DNA of 64,000 bases from assembly GCA_029891385.1 (NCBI GenBank), contig CM057224.1, positions 28,227,005 to 28,291,004 on the forward strand. The letters run 5' to 3'. The notes under the pieces are model-generated. The model saw nothing but the letters and a program-made list of their open reading frames with translations. It did no database searches and was not told the origin of the DNA. The DNA is from Erythroxylum novogranatense. Lineage: Eukaryota > Streptophyta > Magnoliopsida > Malpighiales > Erythroxylaceae. The stretch's first letter is position 1; each line of letters starts with the position of its first letter. Positions 34,688 to 48,370 of the stretch are shown here, piece after piece. A program made the position numbers and the translations under genes.

Positions 34688-35519
34688 GAAGAAGGATTAA
34701 AAGAAGAGGATATAAGAAAATGCATAAAAATGGAAAGTACAAGTCGCAAAAAAATGTCTCACAAATATGAACATTTTATTATGGGCATGACCACCATTGT
34801 CACACCTATGACTCATATTTCATGGGTGTAACATGAGGCTCATAGCCGTGAGCCTCAACTAGGGCATTCACAGCTATGAGCAATATAGTGACACCCGTGA
34901 CTTTGGCTAACTATCCCCAAACTCTACTTTTCAATATAAAAACATCATTTTGATGGTAGAAAGATATGAATAGTTTGATGAATCATTTCAGTAGAATGAA
35001 GAAGAGAAGGGGCAAAACTCCATTCCTTCAGAGACCCATAGAAGACTAGCCTTCTTGATGTCGGTTCTGAGGTGATATCGATGTTGAAGAACACGGTTAA
35101 GATTCTCTCCATTATGTTTTTTATTCTTTCTCTCAGGAATTGATTATGTTATCTTGTGTTTATTGAATTGGGTATTGTGTAAGAATGACTTAATGCTCTT
35201 TTTAATTGTTTTTATGTATAAACCTATTGCTAGAATCGAATACAATACGTAATCATTGTGTTTTTGATTCATTTATGACAACTAATGGTTTTTAATCATT
35301 AAGGATAACAAACTTAATTTAAATGACCTGAGCTTATTTGGTTGTTGCCTTTATTAATTTGTTTTCCTAACTCATAATGCAATTGTCCAATTACATCTAG
35401 AGATTTTGTTCTAGGTTGTTCGATAGCTAGGTGTAATTAACGAGCTCTTCTTAATTGAACACAACCTAAGGGAAAATTGGGGTTAACATAGCTTGTTGTT
35501 AACCTACTACTAATAGTTT

Positions 35520-38500
35520 AGTAACCTTATGACCATTTATGATCCTCAAAATGAGGCTATAGATATTAGTTCTCTTAATATCCATTATGTAGTTAAGTAA
35601 AAGAAATTAAAAAACATTACATAGATAAACTAGCCAAACCTAAACTTAAACCTAAATTTAAAAAAAAGGTAATATATCTAAAAATCTTAAAGAACTTGGT
35701 CATATGAGTGGAATGAGGAGTCTTGGGGATGTTATATAGAGTATGAGATATTTCCTCTATAAAAGGAAAGATTATAAGAAATGGTACCATATAAAATACA
35801 AAGTATGGAAAGAAAAAGCACGAACATTTTGGTAATAAATTGTTGACTATTATTACTCATGAATGTAATGTTGTAATAGACAAAATCAAGTTCCTTCTAA
35901 CTAGACAATGGAGCTCCTATGGATATTGTTTCCATGATGCATAAGTTCATGTCAGAGAGAGGGCCAATAAATTGTTAGATGTCAATCATAAAGATGTCGA
36001 TGTAGATTTTATAAGAGTTATTTGTTTAAATTCGATACATAATTTAAAATTATTTTGTATTGCACATTTTATATATTTTCTTTCAAATAGAGTTTGATTT
36101 ATATATTTTCATAAATAAGGCTATAATTTTATAATAAAAGAATCTAGTGTAAAATTGTCTTTTAATGTAAAACATGTTGGTATAACATTTTATCATATGT
36201 TTTATACATGATAAGTTTGACTTTTGATGATATCTATGATTTTCATATATATTTTAATATGCTATTACTAAAAGACCTTTGATAAAGGAAAATTCCTTTA
36301 CATAATTGTATAAAACATTAAGTCGCATTTCTAAGAAAAGAGTTAAAAGATTGATAAAGAAAATATACTTTTAATTCTTAATCTTAATAAATAGAAAACA
36401 TATGTCGACTTTTATAGAGGCAAGTTGACCAAATTAAAAAAGTGGTTAACTTATAACTCTAATCTTCTTGAAATAATTAATATTAATATTTGTTAATTAT
36501 ATGTACCCATTATTTGGGATTTCATAAATTTTCAAACTTTCATTAATGATTATTCTCGATTAAGGTATGTGTTAAAGAAATGGATGAAGTTTTGACAAAT
36601 TTAATATCTTTAAGACAAAAGTTGATAATTGATCGTAAAAATTAATTAAGATTGGTAATTCTAATCATAATGGTGAGTATTTAAAAAACTAAAAATATTT
36701 TTATAAAATAAAATAATTATTTTAAATATCTAGAATCTTATGAAATATATAGCTCAATTTACTATGTCGTAGTCGTAAAAATAATGATTGTTTAAAAGGC
36801 ATAATCATACCCTAAAGGATATAATGAGTAGTATACAAACAAGATGAACATTTCAAAATAACTTTGGGTGAGGCTATTAATATTGCCTTATGCATTGTAA
36901 ATAGAGTTTTAAGAAAATCAATATATATAACACCTTTTGAGTTACAAAAAAGTTAGACGCCAAATCTCACTCGTCTTGAAGTTTAGTGTTGTCATATTAA
37001 GGTATGTTTTATAGTCCTTATAGAAATAAAATCTATTTTCTTTTGACATGTTTCTATTTTATAGGTTATCTAGATCACTCTAAAGGATAATGTTCTCTAT
37101 TATAAAGAAATATGATCTAGAATTATAGTTATAAATAGTTAAATTTCTATAATATAATATGTCTAATAATTTTGGTCATTCTAAAGTTTATAAGATAAAC
37201 ATACTATTGTAGTTTCATATCCTTTACCCATTTAGTCGACATTAGTAGATTTTATACATAATGTAATTCAAGTATAAGATCATGAGCCTCACATATGTCG
37301 AGTGAGGTTCTTATACCATATGATAATGTTAACATTTTTATTTAAAGAGATATACTAGGGTGAGAAGGTATCTATATCATTTGATTGTATAATTTATCTT
37401 GATGGGAATAACTATTACACTAGACATGTTATTGATTTAGTTATAGTTTCAGTTGTTGTTTTATTCCTTATGCAATTTTGTGTTAAGATTCATTAAGAGA
37501 AAGAATGTAGTCAATGAAACATAATCAAGTATAGAAACTTATGGAATACCTTAAAATTATAAATAGTGGATATAAATGGGTTTATAAGACCAAAAGGACT
37601 CTTAAAATAAGACTGAGTTACTTAAAGCTAGGTAGGTTACCAAGTGTTTCACTTAGAAAGACATAATATAATTAATAAACACTTTTCTCTTATATCTTCC
37701 AAAGATGCATTCAAAATGAACTTAGAAATAGTAGCTTTTTATGATATGGAAACATATCAAATGGATGTCAAAATCATTTTCTTTAATAAAAAATTTTTAT
37801 GAGGACATCTATATAGTATAATTTGAAGGGTTTCAAAAGGACTACAAAAGTTATTTTGTTTATTAATTGAGTAAATACATATATGAATTAAAAAATATTC
37901 TTATTAATGGTACCTAAACTTTGATAAGGTAATAATCTCATTTGAATATATAGAAGATAAAATTGAGAGCTTTTATACTATAAGGTTAAAGGAAAGATAA
38001 TATTTCTAATTTTTTCATAGTATCTTACTTGAATCAAATGACTTTGGAAGTTGCATAAGGTTAGGCAATTTTTGTTCAAGAATTTCGACCTGAAAGATCA
38101 TGTGAAAGCATCATTTGTCTACATATTTAGATTCATAGAGACATATTTTGAAACTAGTTAGATCTCTCTTATAGAGCATACATTGAATGTGTATTGAAAA
38201 TGTTTGACACATAATGTTATAACCCTTTTGCAATATTGATCTACCCTAGAGAGATATAATCTCTGACAAAATATCTAAAAAACAAAGTCAGAAGAGAGCT
38301 CATAAAGAATGTTCCTTATTTTAATGTGTAGCCTAATGTAAGCTAAATTTTGTAATAGGCTAAACATTGCATTTATTATTAAACAATTGGATAGATATTT
38401 ATCTAACCGAGATAGAAACTACTAAAATACATTTAAGTTTCGGAGATATATACAATTTGATGAGATATAAAGGGATATAATTTTATATCTCATAATGGAT

Positions 38501-38560
38501 TTATCTAATTCAATCTGATATATAATGAAAGAAATCATATTTTTATATTTTAGTTTAACA
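35520..38560 (+). pseudogene. Decayed Copia protease/integrase/RT/RNase H (forward)
   Basis: Recognisable pieces in order: GAG-pre-integrase near 36320-36440 (ETCVDCYRGKLTK-like); integrase start near 36530 (FINDYSRLRYV); integrase core near 36820-36960 (NHTLKDMMSSIQTR, GEAINIALCIVNRVLRKS, TPFEL); reverse transcriptase near 37560-37850 (YKWVYKTKRTLK, EGFQKDYK); RT end near 38360-38520. Very heavy decay with many stops. No gag was read at its start, where it abuts the truncated Athila LTR. Confidence 0.72.
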
Positions 38561-38881
38561 TAAACTTTAGAGAAATCAAGATTTAAAAATGAGACATGGT
38601 ATATTATTAATCATTCAAATTCCATTGTCATTTTCTATACTAAATTTTCTCATTCATAGTTGTAAGATTATTAGATGTGGGTGATTATGTTGGATCTCTA
38701 ATGTATAATATTTGTATATCTTTTGGTATCAAAAGTCTTACGATATTTGATGATGAATTTTGATTATCTGTAAACCAAATAGTTTTCAAAAGTTTAACCA
38801 ATACATTTTAGTTGACCATCTTAACCTTTATTATTTTTCTATACTAAAATATGATAATTAACATTTTTTCTAAAGGGAGAA

Positions 38882-39400
38882 TGCTATATTTATTATTAGA
38901 CATTTATTAGTTGTCTAACTTTTAAATTAAAGCTCAAAATAAATTTGAACTAGTATAAAAATAATTAAATGGCTCAATAAGTAATCTAATTAGGTTGGAT
39001 TGAAGTCTAGTGAAAAATGACACCTTACTAGTGTGAGTTCAGTATTTATTGAACTTGTGATGAGAGATTCAATAAATTTATTATAAATAATTATTAGGTC
39101 TCTTACACTTTTTAAGTAAGTGTTCACATATACCTAAATTATCCACTATTAAGAGTTCTATAATTAAGAAAGGTGTATAAAAACTTTATCAACAATTTTA
39201 TAAAATTTGTATATGTTGATTGAGAATTTCAAAACTTCTTTAAATTTTAATGAGTTTACTTAAACATTCAGTATCTTATTCAAATAAAAATAAAACATTA
39301 GACTAATATATTTCACATTATTTTAGCTTATTCATTTTCATAATTTGTTTAGAACCAATCAACAAAAATAGCGGTAAGTTTAAAGGACTTAGATTTATGG
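38882..39400 (+). mobile_element. Possible 3' LTR of the decayed Copia
   Basis: A polypurine-like AAAGGGAGAA leads into TGCTATATTTATT at the expected distance after RNase H. The right end is not defined and no partner LTR is seen. Confidence 0.35.
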
Positions 39401-39990
39401 AAGTACCATTCTCTAGATGTATAGAAGATGTAAGTTTAAAATTAGTGGTAAATAATCAATAAAATTAATAGTAAAATTTTGCATTTTCTATTTTCTATTT
39501 TTTCATTATTTTTATGTATGCCCTAAATTTTGGTATGAACTAAAATTTAAAAAGCTAGCTGGTACCAAATCGGGACGTAGGATTTGCATTGGGCTTGTAT
39601 GTTTGAAAGCAACTGAGAAGTCAAAAGTAGACTAGCTCTAGTTTCCATAATGGAATAAACACTAGACTCATAATATAACATTTGAGGACATACAAAAATA
39701 GAGTTTTATTAATCCTAGGAATAAATTGAAATAGACTTTCACTTTCCTTAAAATTCATATACGTAACCTCAGTGATTACATACTTTTATAGGGGTTGTAT
39801 AAGGATAAGGTAGTTTTCAAACTATTCTCCTTATATTGTCTTCTCATGGTAATAAAACAAATCTATCTCCTTGCTTATGTATATAGGTTATATATTAGTT
39901 GAACCATGCAAATTATATGTTTTTTTTAATTTAGTCTCTTCATATATAGCTTCTGTTTATGCAATAATTAGTAATAGTACCTAAGGTTTA
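39401..39990 (+). mobile_element. Possible 5' LTR (U5 end) of the Copia at 40 kb
   Basis: Lies directly before a gag start and contains a U5-like block (TTGTCTTCTCATGG, AATAAAACAAATC, CCTTGCTTATG) typical of Copia transcripts' poly(A) region. The primer site is not readable. Confidence 0.4.
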
Positions 39991-39994
39991 TTGT

Positions 39995-41689
39995 CAAGAT
40001 GTCTTTCGTAAGTTTAGTATTAAGTAATTCAATAGATTAAATGATTTCACTCTATGGAAAGTGAAGATGAGGGTAGTTCTTATTTAGTACCGATATGTAG
40101 TAGTGTTAGAAAGAGAAGAAAAATTTTCAAAGAATTTGGGGACATAAAAAGGAAAGAGATTTTAAAAAGGTGCACTTCATTATACGTTTGGGTTTGGGTG
40201 ATGAAGTCTTAAGAGAGGTAATTAATGAAACAATTGTTACATTATCATGGAAACAACTTAAAAGTAAGTATTAAAAGAGATCCTTAACAAATCATTTATG
40301 TTAAGAGAAACATTTGTATACCTTGAGGATAAAAGAAAGTGCATAGGCTAAAAGATTACATTAGTAATATTAATTACATCATCTTAGGTTTATAAGGCAT
40401 TGGGGTTAAATTTGATGATGAGGTTAAAGTCATAATCTTTTTGTGTTCCTTACCTAATTTATATGAAAACATTGTTGATAGGATGACAATTTTTGTCAGT
40501 GGTATGAAGGATGCTATATATCCAAAAGAATTTAAGAAAAAGGTCTCTTATATATATAAAGAAAAATCAAATGAGGGTATGGTTATTAACAAAGGTAGGA
40601 ACAAGGAATGGGATTTTAAAAATAGGAGAATGTCATTAACTAAATTGAAGGCTAAAGTTATTTGATGCTTTAACTATAAAGGAAATTAACACTTTAAAAG
40701 GGACCATATACAACAAAAGAAGAGAAATGAGAAAAAGGAAATAGATAGAAAAACAAGTTTTATTCTGGTATAAGAAAGTTTCGATAGAGAGAATGAAAGA
40801 GGCAATGATGTTATGACTATAACTAATTTTGATTTTACAAATTGGTAGGTGGCGGACATTGATGCATCTTTTCATATAACAATCAATAAAAAAATAAATA
40901 TGATTTTTTAAATAATGGAATGGTATTAATAGATTGGATAATTATGTAAAGCATGATGTCAAATGTGGTGGTTAAATATAGATTAGAATGCATGATGGAA
41001 TTGCTAGAACATTGGATGTCTAGTAATTTTCACAAGTACTCTTATTAGTTAAAGGTATAAGTCTTGTGGTGGTGATGGATAGCTCAAGGTGTTAAAGGGT
41101 GTCATCACTATAATAAAATAAAAATTAAAACATGGAATTTATATCTTAATAGGAAAAATAATGATGGGATTAGTGGTTAAATCTCAATTATCAAGGTAGA
41201 ATTATGATAGTATAGAGTTATGAAATTGTAGTTTAGTTTATAAGAGTGAGCAAGGCCTCAAGCTATTGATTAAAAAATGTTTATTAGATGGAGTTGTAAC
41301 TAGGAAGATGAAATTTTATGAGTCTTGTGTTCTTGATAAGTGTTGTAGGGTCAACTTTAGTTTTATTAAGTATACTTCTACTAGCATCCTTGATCATATT
41401 CATTCATATTTAAAGAGTCATGATTTGGTTCAACCCTATAAATGTTGTAATTACTTTGTCACATTTATTGATGATTACTCAAGAAAAGTTTGGGTGTATT
41501 TTCTGAAATGGAAGGATGAAGTACTTTTAAATTTTAAAATGTGGAGGAAAATGATTCAAAAACATACTGGAAGATAAGTCAAAACACTCATAACTAATAA
41601 TGAGTTTGAATTTTGTAATAAAACATTCGATGAGTTTTAAATGAAGTAATATATAGCGAGGTACTGTAATGTACAACATCCACTATATC
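39995..41689 (+). pseudogene. Copia gag, protease and integrase, first part (forward)
   Basis: Gag from about 39999 (MSFVSLVLSNSID, then GLGDEVLREVINETIVTLSW, then LCSLPNLYENIVDRMTIFVS at 40441); zinc knuckle near 40663 with two ligands altered (CFNYKGN); protease near 40845-40900 (NW-VADIDASFHIT); GAG-pre-integrase and integrase at 41266-41577 (CVLDKCCRVNFS, YFVTFIDDYSRKVWVYFLKW) up to KYIARYCNVQHPLYQN. The protein then resumes at 50726 on the far side of the Gypsy insertion. Confidence 0.85.
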
Positions 41690-42402
41690 AAAATTATAAC
41701 ATCTCGTTACTGTTAGCAAGGGCATTATGGCAATATTGGGACTGACTGATAGGCTTTACTGTATTTACTGATTGAGCATGCTACTGGCTTCTAATTCTAG
41801 AGGAACTGATCTACTGCATATGCATATTTATTTATTCATTGGTACATGCATTCATGATTTTCTGGTATTTAATTGTGAATTGGAATTGACTGAATTGACT
41901 GGTTTGTGAACTGATCGAATTATAAACTGACTGGAACTGACTGGACTGAAATTTGGACTGAATTGGAGACTTATGTCTATATATATATATATAGCTAAGT
42001 TGAAATTTGGGGGAAACTTACCTAATGACCTAAGGCAAAATCGATTTCTTCTTTCCTCCCACGTGAGTCTTCTCTCCTTCGACGGTGTCGTCGATTTCTC
42101 CATTGGTGAGATTCGTTGATTTTCTCTTATGGTTTTCCCTCAATGTGTTAGACTAACATGTCTATAGTGATTGGTGAAGGTTAGAAGCTTGGAGAGTGTT
42201 TGATCGTGGGTTTGAAGGATTTTAGGGTTTACTGATTTGATTCTTGATTGGTAAGTTTCTATAGTTTAATGTTGTTATTCTTGGTTATTTGAGTATTTTA
42301 TGGCATTTATTGGGTTAGATTTGGTAGTTGGAGTGTTTAATGGAGGTTTTAAGTGTATTAATGGCGGAAGATCAATCGGAGAAGACGATTCGGTCTTCGC
42401 AT

Positions 42403-42617
42403 GCGTCGCGACAAACACGAAGTGTTAGGGCTTCGTCGCGACGAGTAATTAGATTTAATTAAACTTATTAGTCGCGACGAGCTTGGGTAGACGTCGCGAC
42501 GAGAGTGGATTGGTACGTTGCGACGAATGGTTTCCACGTCGCGATGAGCATGGTTTTGTGCTTGACGACGACGGCCTCCTCCACGTTGCGACGAGCGAGC
42601 GTTCCACGTCGCGACGA
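42403..42617. repeat. GTCGCGACGA repeat cluster (5' LTR copy)
   Basis: A run of GTCGCGACGA and one-base variants spaced 10-45 bp apart; core TCGCGA is a palindrome. Corresponds to 48371-48604 in the other LTR. Confidence 0.9.
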
Positions 42618-43810
42618 AAGGGGTCAATTTTCTGATTGAATATATATATGTGGGTTTATTGGACATAACTTATGGTGTAGACCTCCGATTGAGGTGATTC
42701 TCAATTTACTGTGAACTAGGGAAAGAGGTCTACCATTAAGGAAAAATTGAGAGTTGGAATTTAATTGAAATGGTACTGATTCTTGAGATTAAGGTTAATT
42801 ATGGGTTATAGTGTGATCTAAGTACTGAATTGAGACAATTGGAGTTCTAATTGAGATTTTCACTGGATAATTTGACTGATGGATATGAAATTGTTATAGG
42901 GTATATGAATTGAGAAAATTGAACTGCATTGAGGATTGAACCAAATCAGTGTTGATCCAATAGAGTGGAAAGTTGAATTTGAGCATAGGATATCGAATTT
43001 GGGTATTTGCACCGGAAAACGTGAATATGCATTGTACATCATTTCTCTGAGACATATGCATTACTGAATTAGTTAATTGAGCAATTAGTAATGGACTGTA
43101 CTTTACTGTTATAAAGGCACCGTTGGACCGTCGTTCCACGGACATTCTTTGAGACTTCAGCGAGAGTTCGGAGATTACTGGTGAGTAACCTAGTTGGTTC
43201 CTCAATCCTTGTGTGATAAAATGTCTTTGTGATATGTGTGATTAAATTGACAATGTGAGTGATACATGTGTGAAATAAATGTGCTGCAATTATGAATAAG
43301 TGTTCTGATTGTGAGTGAATGTGAGCATTAGTGAATGTGAATCAGTGTAAAGAGTTATGAGTCAGTGTTCTGATTAAGGTAGTGAGTGAAGTGATATACA
43401 TGTGCTAGTGACTGTGCAAGTGTGCTCAATGTGAATTACATGACTCTGAAATATATGTGATCGAATTGCACCGCATGACCATTGAAATGTATAAGAGTGA
43501 ACTGTATTGTTATTCTTGAAATGTATGTGGTCAATTACGTGTTTTCTTGTATAGGATTGAACAATGTGAATTGTACCGTATGACTGCATGACTACTGAAA
43601 AGTGTACGATTGGATTGCACGCTTTTCTTCGAATCTGTCTTTATTACGTGACACCGAGATGAATCTTCGGGCTTTATAGCCATATCGAGCGATTAGAACA
43701 ACACCGTAATATCGGGCTTTTATAGCATACATCAATCACCGAAAACATCGCATTGCATGCATAACTGCATGATCAGATAATGGAATGTGACCCAAGTCGC
43801 GATTATTACT

Positions 43811-43921
43811 GACCGGGCCTCGAGCCCGAGGGGAGTTATCCCTAAACACTGTACTAACCGGGCCTAGCCCGAGGGGAGTTATCCTCGAACATCGATTGAC
43901 GGGCTAGCCCGAGGGAGAAAT
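43811..43921. repeat. ACCGGGCC...GCCCGAGGGG repeat x 3 (5' LTR copy)
   Basis: Three copies of a 42-45 bp unit start at 43811, 43856 and 43898; each contains a self-complementary GGGC...GCCC pair. The third is altered. Confidence 0.85.
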
Positions 43922-44717
43922 CACAGCGCGTCCCATCGATCATTGGTGAGCGCTTGGGCACAACACTGAATAACTGGAAAAGAGTCTCATATGCATTGCA
44001 TACACATGAATGACTAAGTTGTGACAATGACTGATTACGTGATGACATGATTTACTGTAAACTGCAATGTGATACTGCAATTGTTTCGTGTTACTGTAAA
44101 CTGATGCATATCTCGCGAATCGTGACATGACATCGTAAATCGTTATGTATGATTTACATGACCGTTATAAACTATCAGAACTGTGATGCAACATCGTAAA
44201 CTCATGTATAATCTTGAAATTAGTGTACGATACCGTTAATTGACTAATCTTGTCTTGTCTTTGTATGCGATACGCTGTAATGCATGATTTGAGTGAACCA
44301 TCGATGATGGTTTCTCCTTTGTTCGCAAGCTCACCCAAAATTGCAATATATTTTTCAGGACCGATAGAGTAGACTCTAGCTCAAAGATATTCTTTTCTGC
44401 CGTGCGAAGCTGCTTTGAGACGCGATGGCACACAGTGACGGCCACCGGGTTAGCTTTGAGGATGACTTAGGATAGATGCTTGTATGAGTTTCCTTTTTGG
44501 TTTTGTTTAGGGCCGATAGACTTGTCTATTCGCTCTTGGATGACCGTATGAAGACCGATATTGTAAATTTTAATGTCTTGATTTACATTATATTGTGATT
44601 TAATTACTGCGATGCCATGTGGATATTAGTGAAACTGTTCTGGTAGTGCACCTTTATCGTGGGATACGTGTCGGGCGTCCCGATGTGTACCCTGCGGTGA
44701 GGGGGCGCTACATTAAG

Positions 44718-44729
44718 TGGTATCAGAGC
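44718..44729 (+). other. Primer binding site of the gag-only Gypsy
   Basis: TGGTATCAGAGC five bases after the LTR end, as in many plant Gypsy elements of the chromovirus/Tekay group. Confidence 0.92.
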
Positions 44730-44829
44730 ATGGTTTGGCATCTTTTGGGATTAGTGAAATTGAGTTGGAATCACTGTAAAAGAATAGCAAGACTGATTGG
44801 AATTTCTCGTCTGTTTTAGGTCATCCGTA

Positions 44830-45963
44830 ATGGGAGAGCGAGTTGAGTTACCAGCTGACCTGGAATCAGTAGGAGCTAGTAGGGAGTCCCCGATGCCTCA
44901 TTCAGAGGAGTTGCCTCCTCGAGTTCCTGTGAGACGGGAACGAAGATATGATCGACTGCGCAAGCAGGGGGCGGTTGATTTCTATGGTAGCACCGACCCT
45001 GCGGAGGCTGAGGGATGGCTTGAGAGGACTGAGCGAGTCCTCGATCAGATGGACTGTGACCCGGATGAGCGATTTGATTATGCAGTGTCTCTTCTTCAGG
45101 GCCCAGCATATCGATGGTGGAGGGCTCGTTAAGGCGGTGCCAGCCCTCCTGACACATGACATGGGATAATTTTCTGAGGGTCTTCCGGGACAATTACATG
45201 CCCAAGGTCTATCTGGAAATGAAGATGCAAGAGTTCTTAGAACTGAGACAGGGACAGATGACTGTGGCCGACTATGAGGTACGATTTAATGAACGATGGG
45301 TTATGCCTCGACATTGATTATTACGAAGTGATAGGTATCGGCGTTTGAGGCGGACTCGATTGGGAGATCCGTACTGACCGCCAGTCGACATGGATAATTT
45401 TATTGAGCTAAGGGTCATGGTGAGGATAGAACGATTCTCGAGACAAAATGTGACCGAGGCTGGTCAGAGACTAGAATAAGAGACCCATGACAGCCGGACA
45501 ATGCTCGTAGGGGTATAGCAGCGCCATAGAGCCCTTTAGATCTGCTGGAGAGGCGAACAGCCTCGGTCACGTGCCGAGAGATAGTTTTGTACAACCGGTA
45601 GTGGTGGCGTAATGCCGAGCTTGAGCGATCTGCTCCTTTATGTGAGCATTGTGGCAAGAGGTATAGTGGAGAGTGTCGGTGGCTATGCGGAGCTTGTTTG
45701 AGATGTGGCTCGATGGACCACCTAGTCCGGAACTGCCCAGTGACTATGGGAGCCCAGTCTACTACGACTGGAAGATCTGGTAGCAGTACCACGGTGCAGC
45801 AGAGCCGTGGTGGTGGATTTGGATGGAGAGGCCGAGGTCGAGCGGAGGAATCGATGAGTGAGATCGAGGGTCTCGAGCGAGAGCAGCAACCTCAAGCTAG
45901 GGTCTATGCCATGACTCGGCGGAGACCTGTGTTTCCCGGATGTTATAAGCGGGTATGCTTCTA
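44830..45963 (+). pseudogene. Gypsy gag (frameshifted)
   Basis: The frame opens MGERVELPADLESVG. The retrotransposon gag core contains FYGSTDPAEAEGWLERTERV and LDQMDCDPDERFDYAVSLLQ, then GPAYRWWRA, breaks near 45130, and resumes with FLELRQGQMTVADYEVRFN near 45230 and GLDWEIRT near 45350. The last block (45698-45963) carries the zinc knuckle CLRCGSMDHLVRNC (C-x2-C-x4-H-x4-C), then a Gly/Arg-rich stretch and VYAMTRRR. It would make the capsid protein; at least three shifts disable this copy. No protease follows. Confidence 0.9.
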
Positions 45964-47640
45964 ATTTTTGTTTTGAAGCATATGTATTATTGGGTATTGG
46001 ATTTGTTTATTTTCTTTATTGCACTGCATTGACCATATAGACTGCATGAGAATAGACAGAGGTTACTGTATGAGTTAGTGGTAAGTACTCCTTTAGGAAG
46101 TACGATCAGTATTAGGAAAGGCACGTATAGAGTGCCTAGTTCAGTCGATCGAGCGCTTTGAGTGCACGAGATTGATGTAGGGACGTAGTGAGGTCACCTG
46201 CTCACGTAGTGAATACTGAGTCGAATGATGATTATAATGGAGAATTTAGCAATGAAAGGATAATCTGGAAATAAATTTGTAATGAATGAAAAGTTGTTAT
46301 TGGGAGACCTGACTCTAGTGAAAACTCAAGTGTGAGAGACAGAATCAGTTACTGAGGAAATGTGCATTATGTGAATGTAAGGAATCCGACGTGTAATAGG
46401 ATTCTTGAATCAGAAGGAAAAATTTGGATAAAGGAACATGTGTCAGAATATGTTATAATGAAACTGAGAAAGTTATTGAGAATTAACTGAGTGCTGGATC
46501 TATCCAGAAATGACAAAAGGTTTGAGGAGAAATGAGTGAAAAGTATGACTGATGATTGTGAAAAAGACATTTGGAGAACTGCTCAACTTAAGTGTTAATC
46601 ATATTGTTTTGAATTGGAGATGTGGCAATATTTAGTGAAATGTCGATAAAGGTTATGAGACAATTAGTTGATATAGTGCAATGTGGTTCATCGTGATCGG
46701 GGACTAGTATAACGTCGTGAAGCTGTCTCGTGATTGATTATCTGAAATTTTGGTGCCCTAAAAGCGTGAGGGTATTAATTGTATAGAGAGGTTATGGATA
46801 TGTAAATTAATGATGATCGAGATATTTTGGGAATTTGACTTATTCATGAAAGAGATTAAATGACTGAGTAGTCGCAAAGTTAACATAGGCATGAAATTAA
46901 ATGGACTGAGCAGAAATTCAATAGTGTATAACTGTGTTATTGTTATATGATGATTGACAAATTGGTGAAGGGCAAAAAAAAAAGAGTTATCGGGATTCCA
47001 AATTAATTGTGTATAAAAGGATTGACAAAACAAATTGACGATTCAGAAAATGGTAAACCATATTGGGAAATTTTAATGGGATTCAACTCTTGAGAAAATG
47101 GTATTTCTGACTGTATTGTGAAGTATGTATTTTACCGCCAAAGAGACTATTAGAGAATTTTAAGGAATCGATGAAGTGTTGTATTTCATCAAAAACGTAC
47201 CGAAAGAGTAATCAAAGGTTTAGAGAGTGAAATCGAATAGTTAATTGGGAATGAATAATGAATGTGACTGCTGAGGCAAATGTGAGACTAATATCCTTGG
47301 AGTCAGTTGTGATTGTCTGAACATAGTCGCAGACTATGATTGATTTGAGTAAATGATGACAGTGAAGTGAATCTGTAATAGGGGTTGAGCGATCCCAGTT
47401 TATAAATTTGTTATTAACTGGTCTCTACGTGACTGTCATGTAAACAGATTGGTAAAGTGGTTTAAAATATATGAATTTGGATTGGGAAATAGAGTTAAGA
47501 AATGATAAATGTATTTATGGTACCGAATGTAAGGAATTGCGAATATTGATAAGAATATGAGTGAGAATCGAATAGAAAAGAGTGGATTAATTCTCACGTC
47601 CTCTTGATTCATCAGATATGAAATTTCGAGGACGAAATTT
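45964..47640 (+). other. Non-coding interior replacing pol in the gag-only Gypsy
   Basis: I searched all frames for reverse transcriptase (YxDD), RNase H, integrase (HHCC, DDE) and protease motifs and saw none. It is rich in GAATTG/ATTGAGAA words and ends with the Gypsy pol-terminal phrase at about 47620. Confidence 0.7.
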
Positions 47641-47657
47641 TTATAAGGAGGGTGAAT
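47641..47657 (+). other. Polypurine tract of the gag-only Gypsy
   Basis: TTATAAGGAGGGTGAAT directly before the 3' LTR start TGTAACATCC. Confidence 0.85.
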
Positions 47658-48370
47658 TGTAACATCCTTCTTCATTAGCAAGGGCATTATGGCAATATTG
47701 GGACCGATGATAGTTTTTCTTGTATTCTTGTTGAGCATGCTACTGGCCTCTAATTATAGAGGAACTGTCTCTGCATATGCATATTAATTTATTCATTGGT
47801 ACATGCATTCATGATTTTTCGGTATTTAATTGTGAATTGGAATTGGTGAATTGATTTGGTTTGTGGTGATCGAATTATAAACCGATTTGGAACCGATCGG
47901 ACTGAAATTTGGACTGAATTGGAGACTTATGTCTATATATATATATATATATATAGCTAAGTTGAAATTTGGGGGAAACTTACCTAATGACCTAAGGCAA
48001 AATCGATTTCTTCTTTTCCCTCCCACGGTGAGTCTTCTCTCCTTCGATGGTGTCGTGCGATTTCTCCCATTGGTGAGATTCGTTGATTTTCTCTTATGGT
48101 TTTCCCCTCAATGTGTTAAACTAACATGTCTATAGTGATTGGTGAAGGTTAGAAGCTTGGAGAGTGTTTGATCGTGGGTTTTGAAGGATTTTAGGGTTTA
48201 CGGATTTGATTCTTCGATTGGTAAGTTTCTATAGTTTAATGTTGTTATTACTGGTTATTTGAGTATTTTATGGCATTTATTGGGTTAGATTTGGTAGTTG
48301 GAGTGTTTAATGGAGGTTTTAAGTGTATTAATGGCGAAAGATCGATCGGAGAAGACGATCTGGTCTTCGC

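Larger units (their letters stand above)
27662..35515 (+). mobile_element. Athila-like Ty3/Gypsy element lacking pol, with nested Harbinger
   Basis: Left LTR 27662-28942, degraded tRNA-Asp-type primer site, gag remnant, a long 3' non-coding part and right LTR from 32018. The phrase GACGCTACTTAGGAGGCAACC near 30062 is typical of the region after pol in Athila elements, but it lies only some 200 bp after gag, so protease, reverse transcriptase and integrase are deleted. The right LTR holds a 2.47-kb DNA transposon and loses its last part near 35515. No target duplication can be assigned. Confidence 0.75.
32018..35515 (+). mobile_element. Right LTR of the Athila-like element, interrupted and truncated
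   Basis: Matches the left LTR over 32018-32216, then again over 34688 to about 35515 after the Harbinger insertion. The last part of the LTR (some 300 bp in the left copy) is missing. Confidence 0.75.
41695..44712 (+). mobile_element. 5' LTR of the gag-only Gypsy
   Basis: 3018 bp, starting TATAACATC (TG start changed to TA) and ending GGGGGCGCTACA. Homologous along its whole length to 47658-50720. Contains the TCGCGACGA array (42403-42617) and GGGCCTAGCCC repeats (43811-43921). Confidence 0.93.

Noticed and set aside
44876..45193. Reverse-strand frames of 86-105 residues over the Gypsy gag
   Set aside because: Antisense shadows of a forward gag with clear capsid motifs and zinc knuckle.
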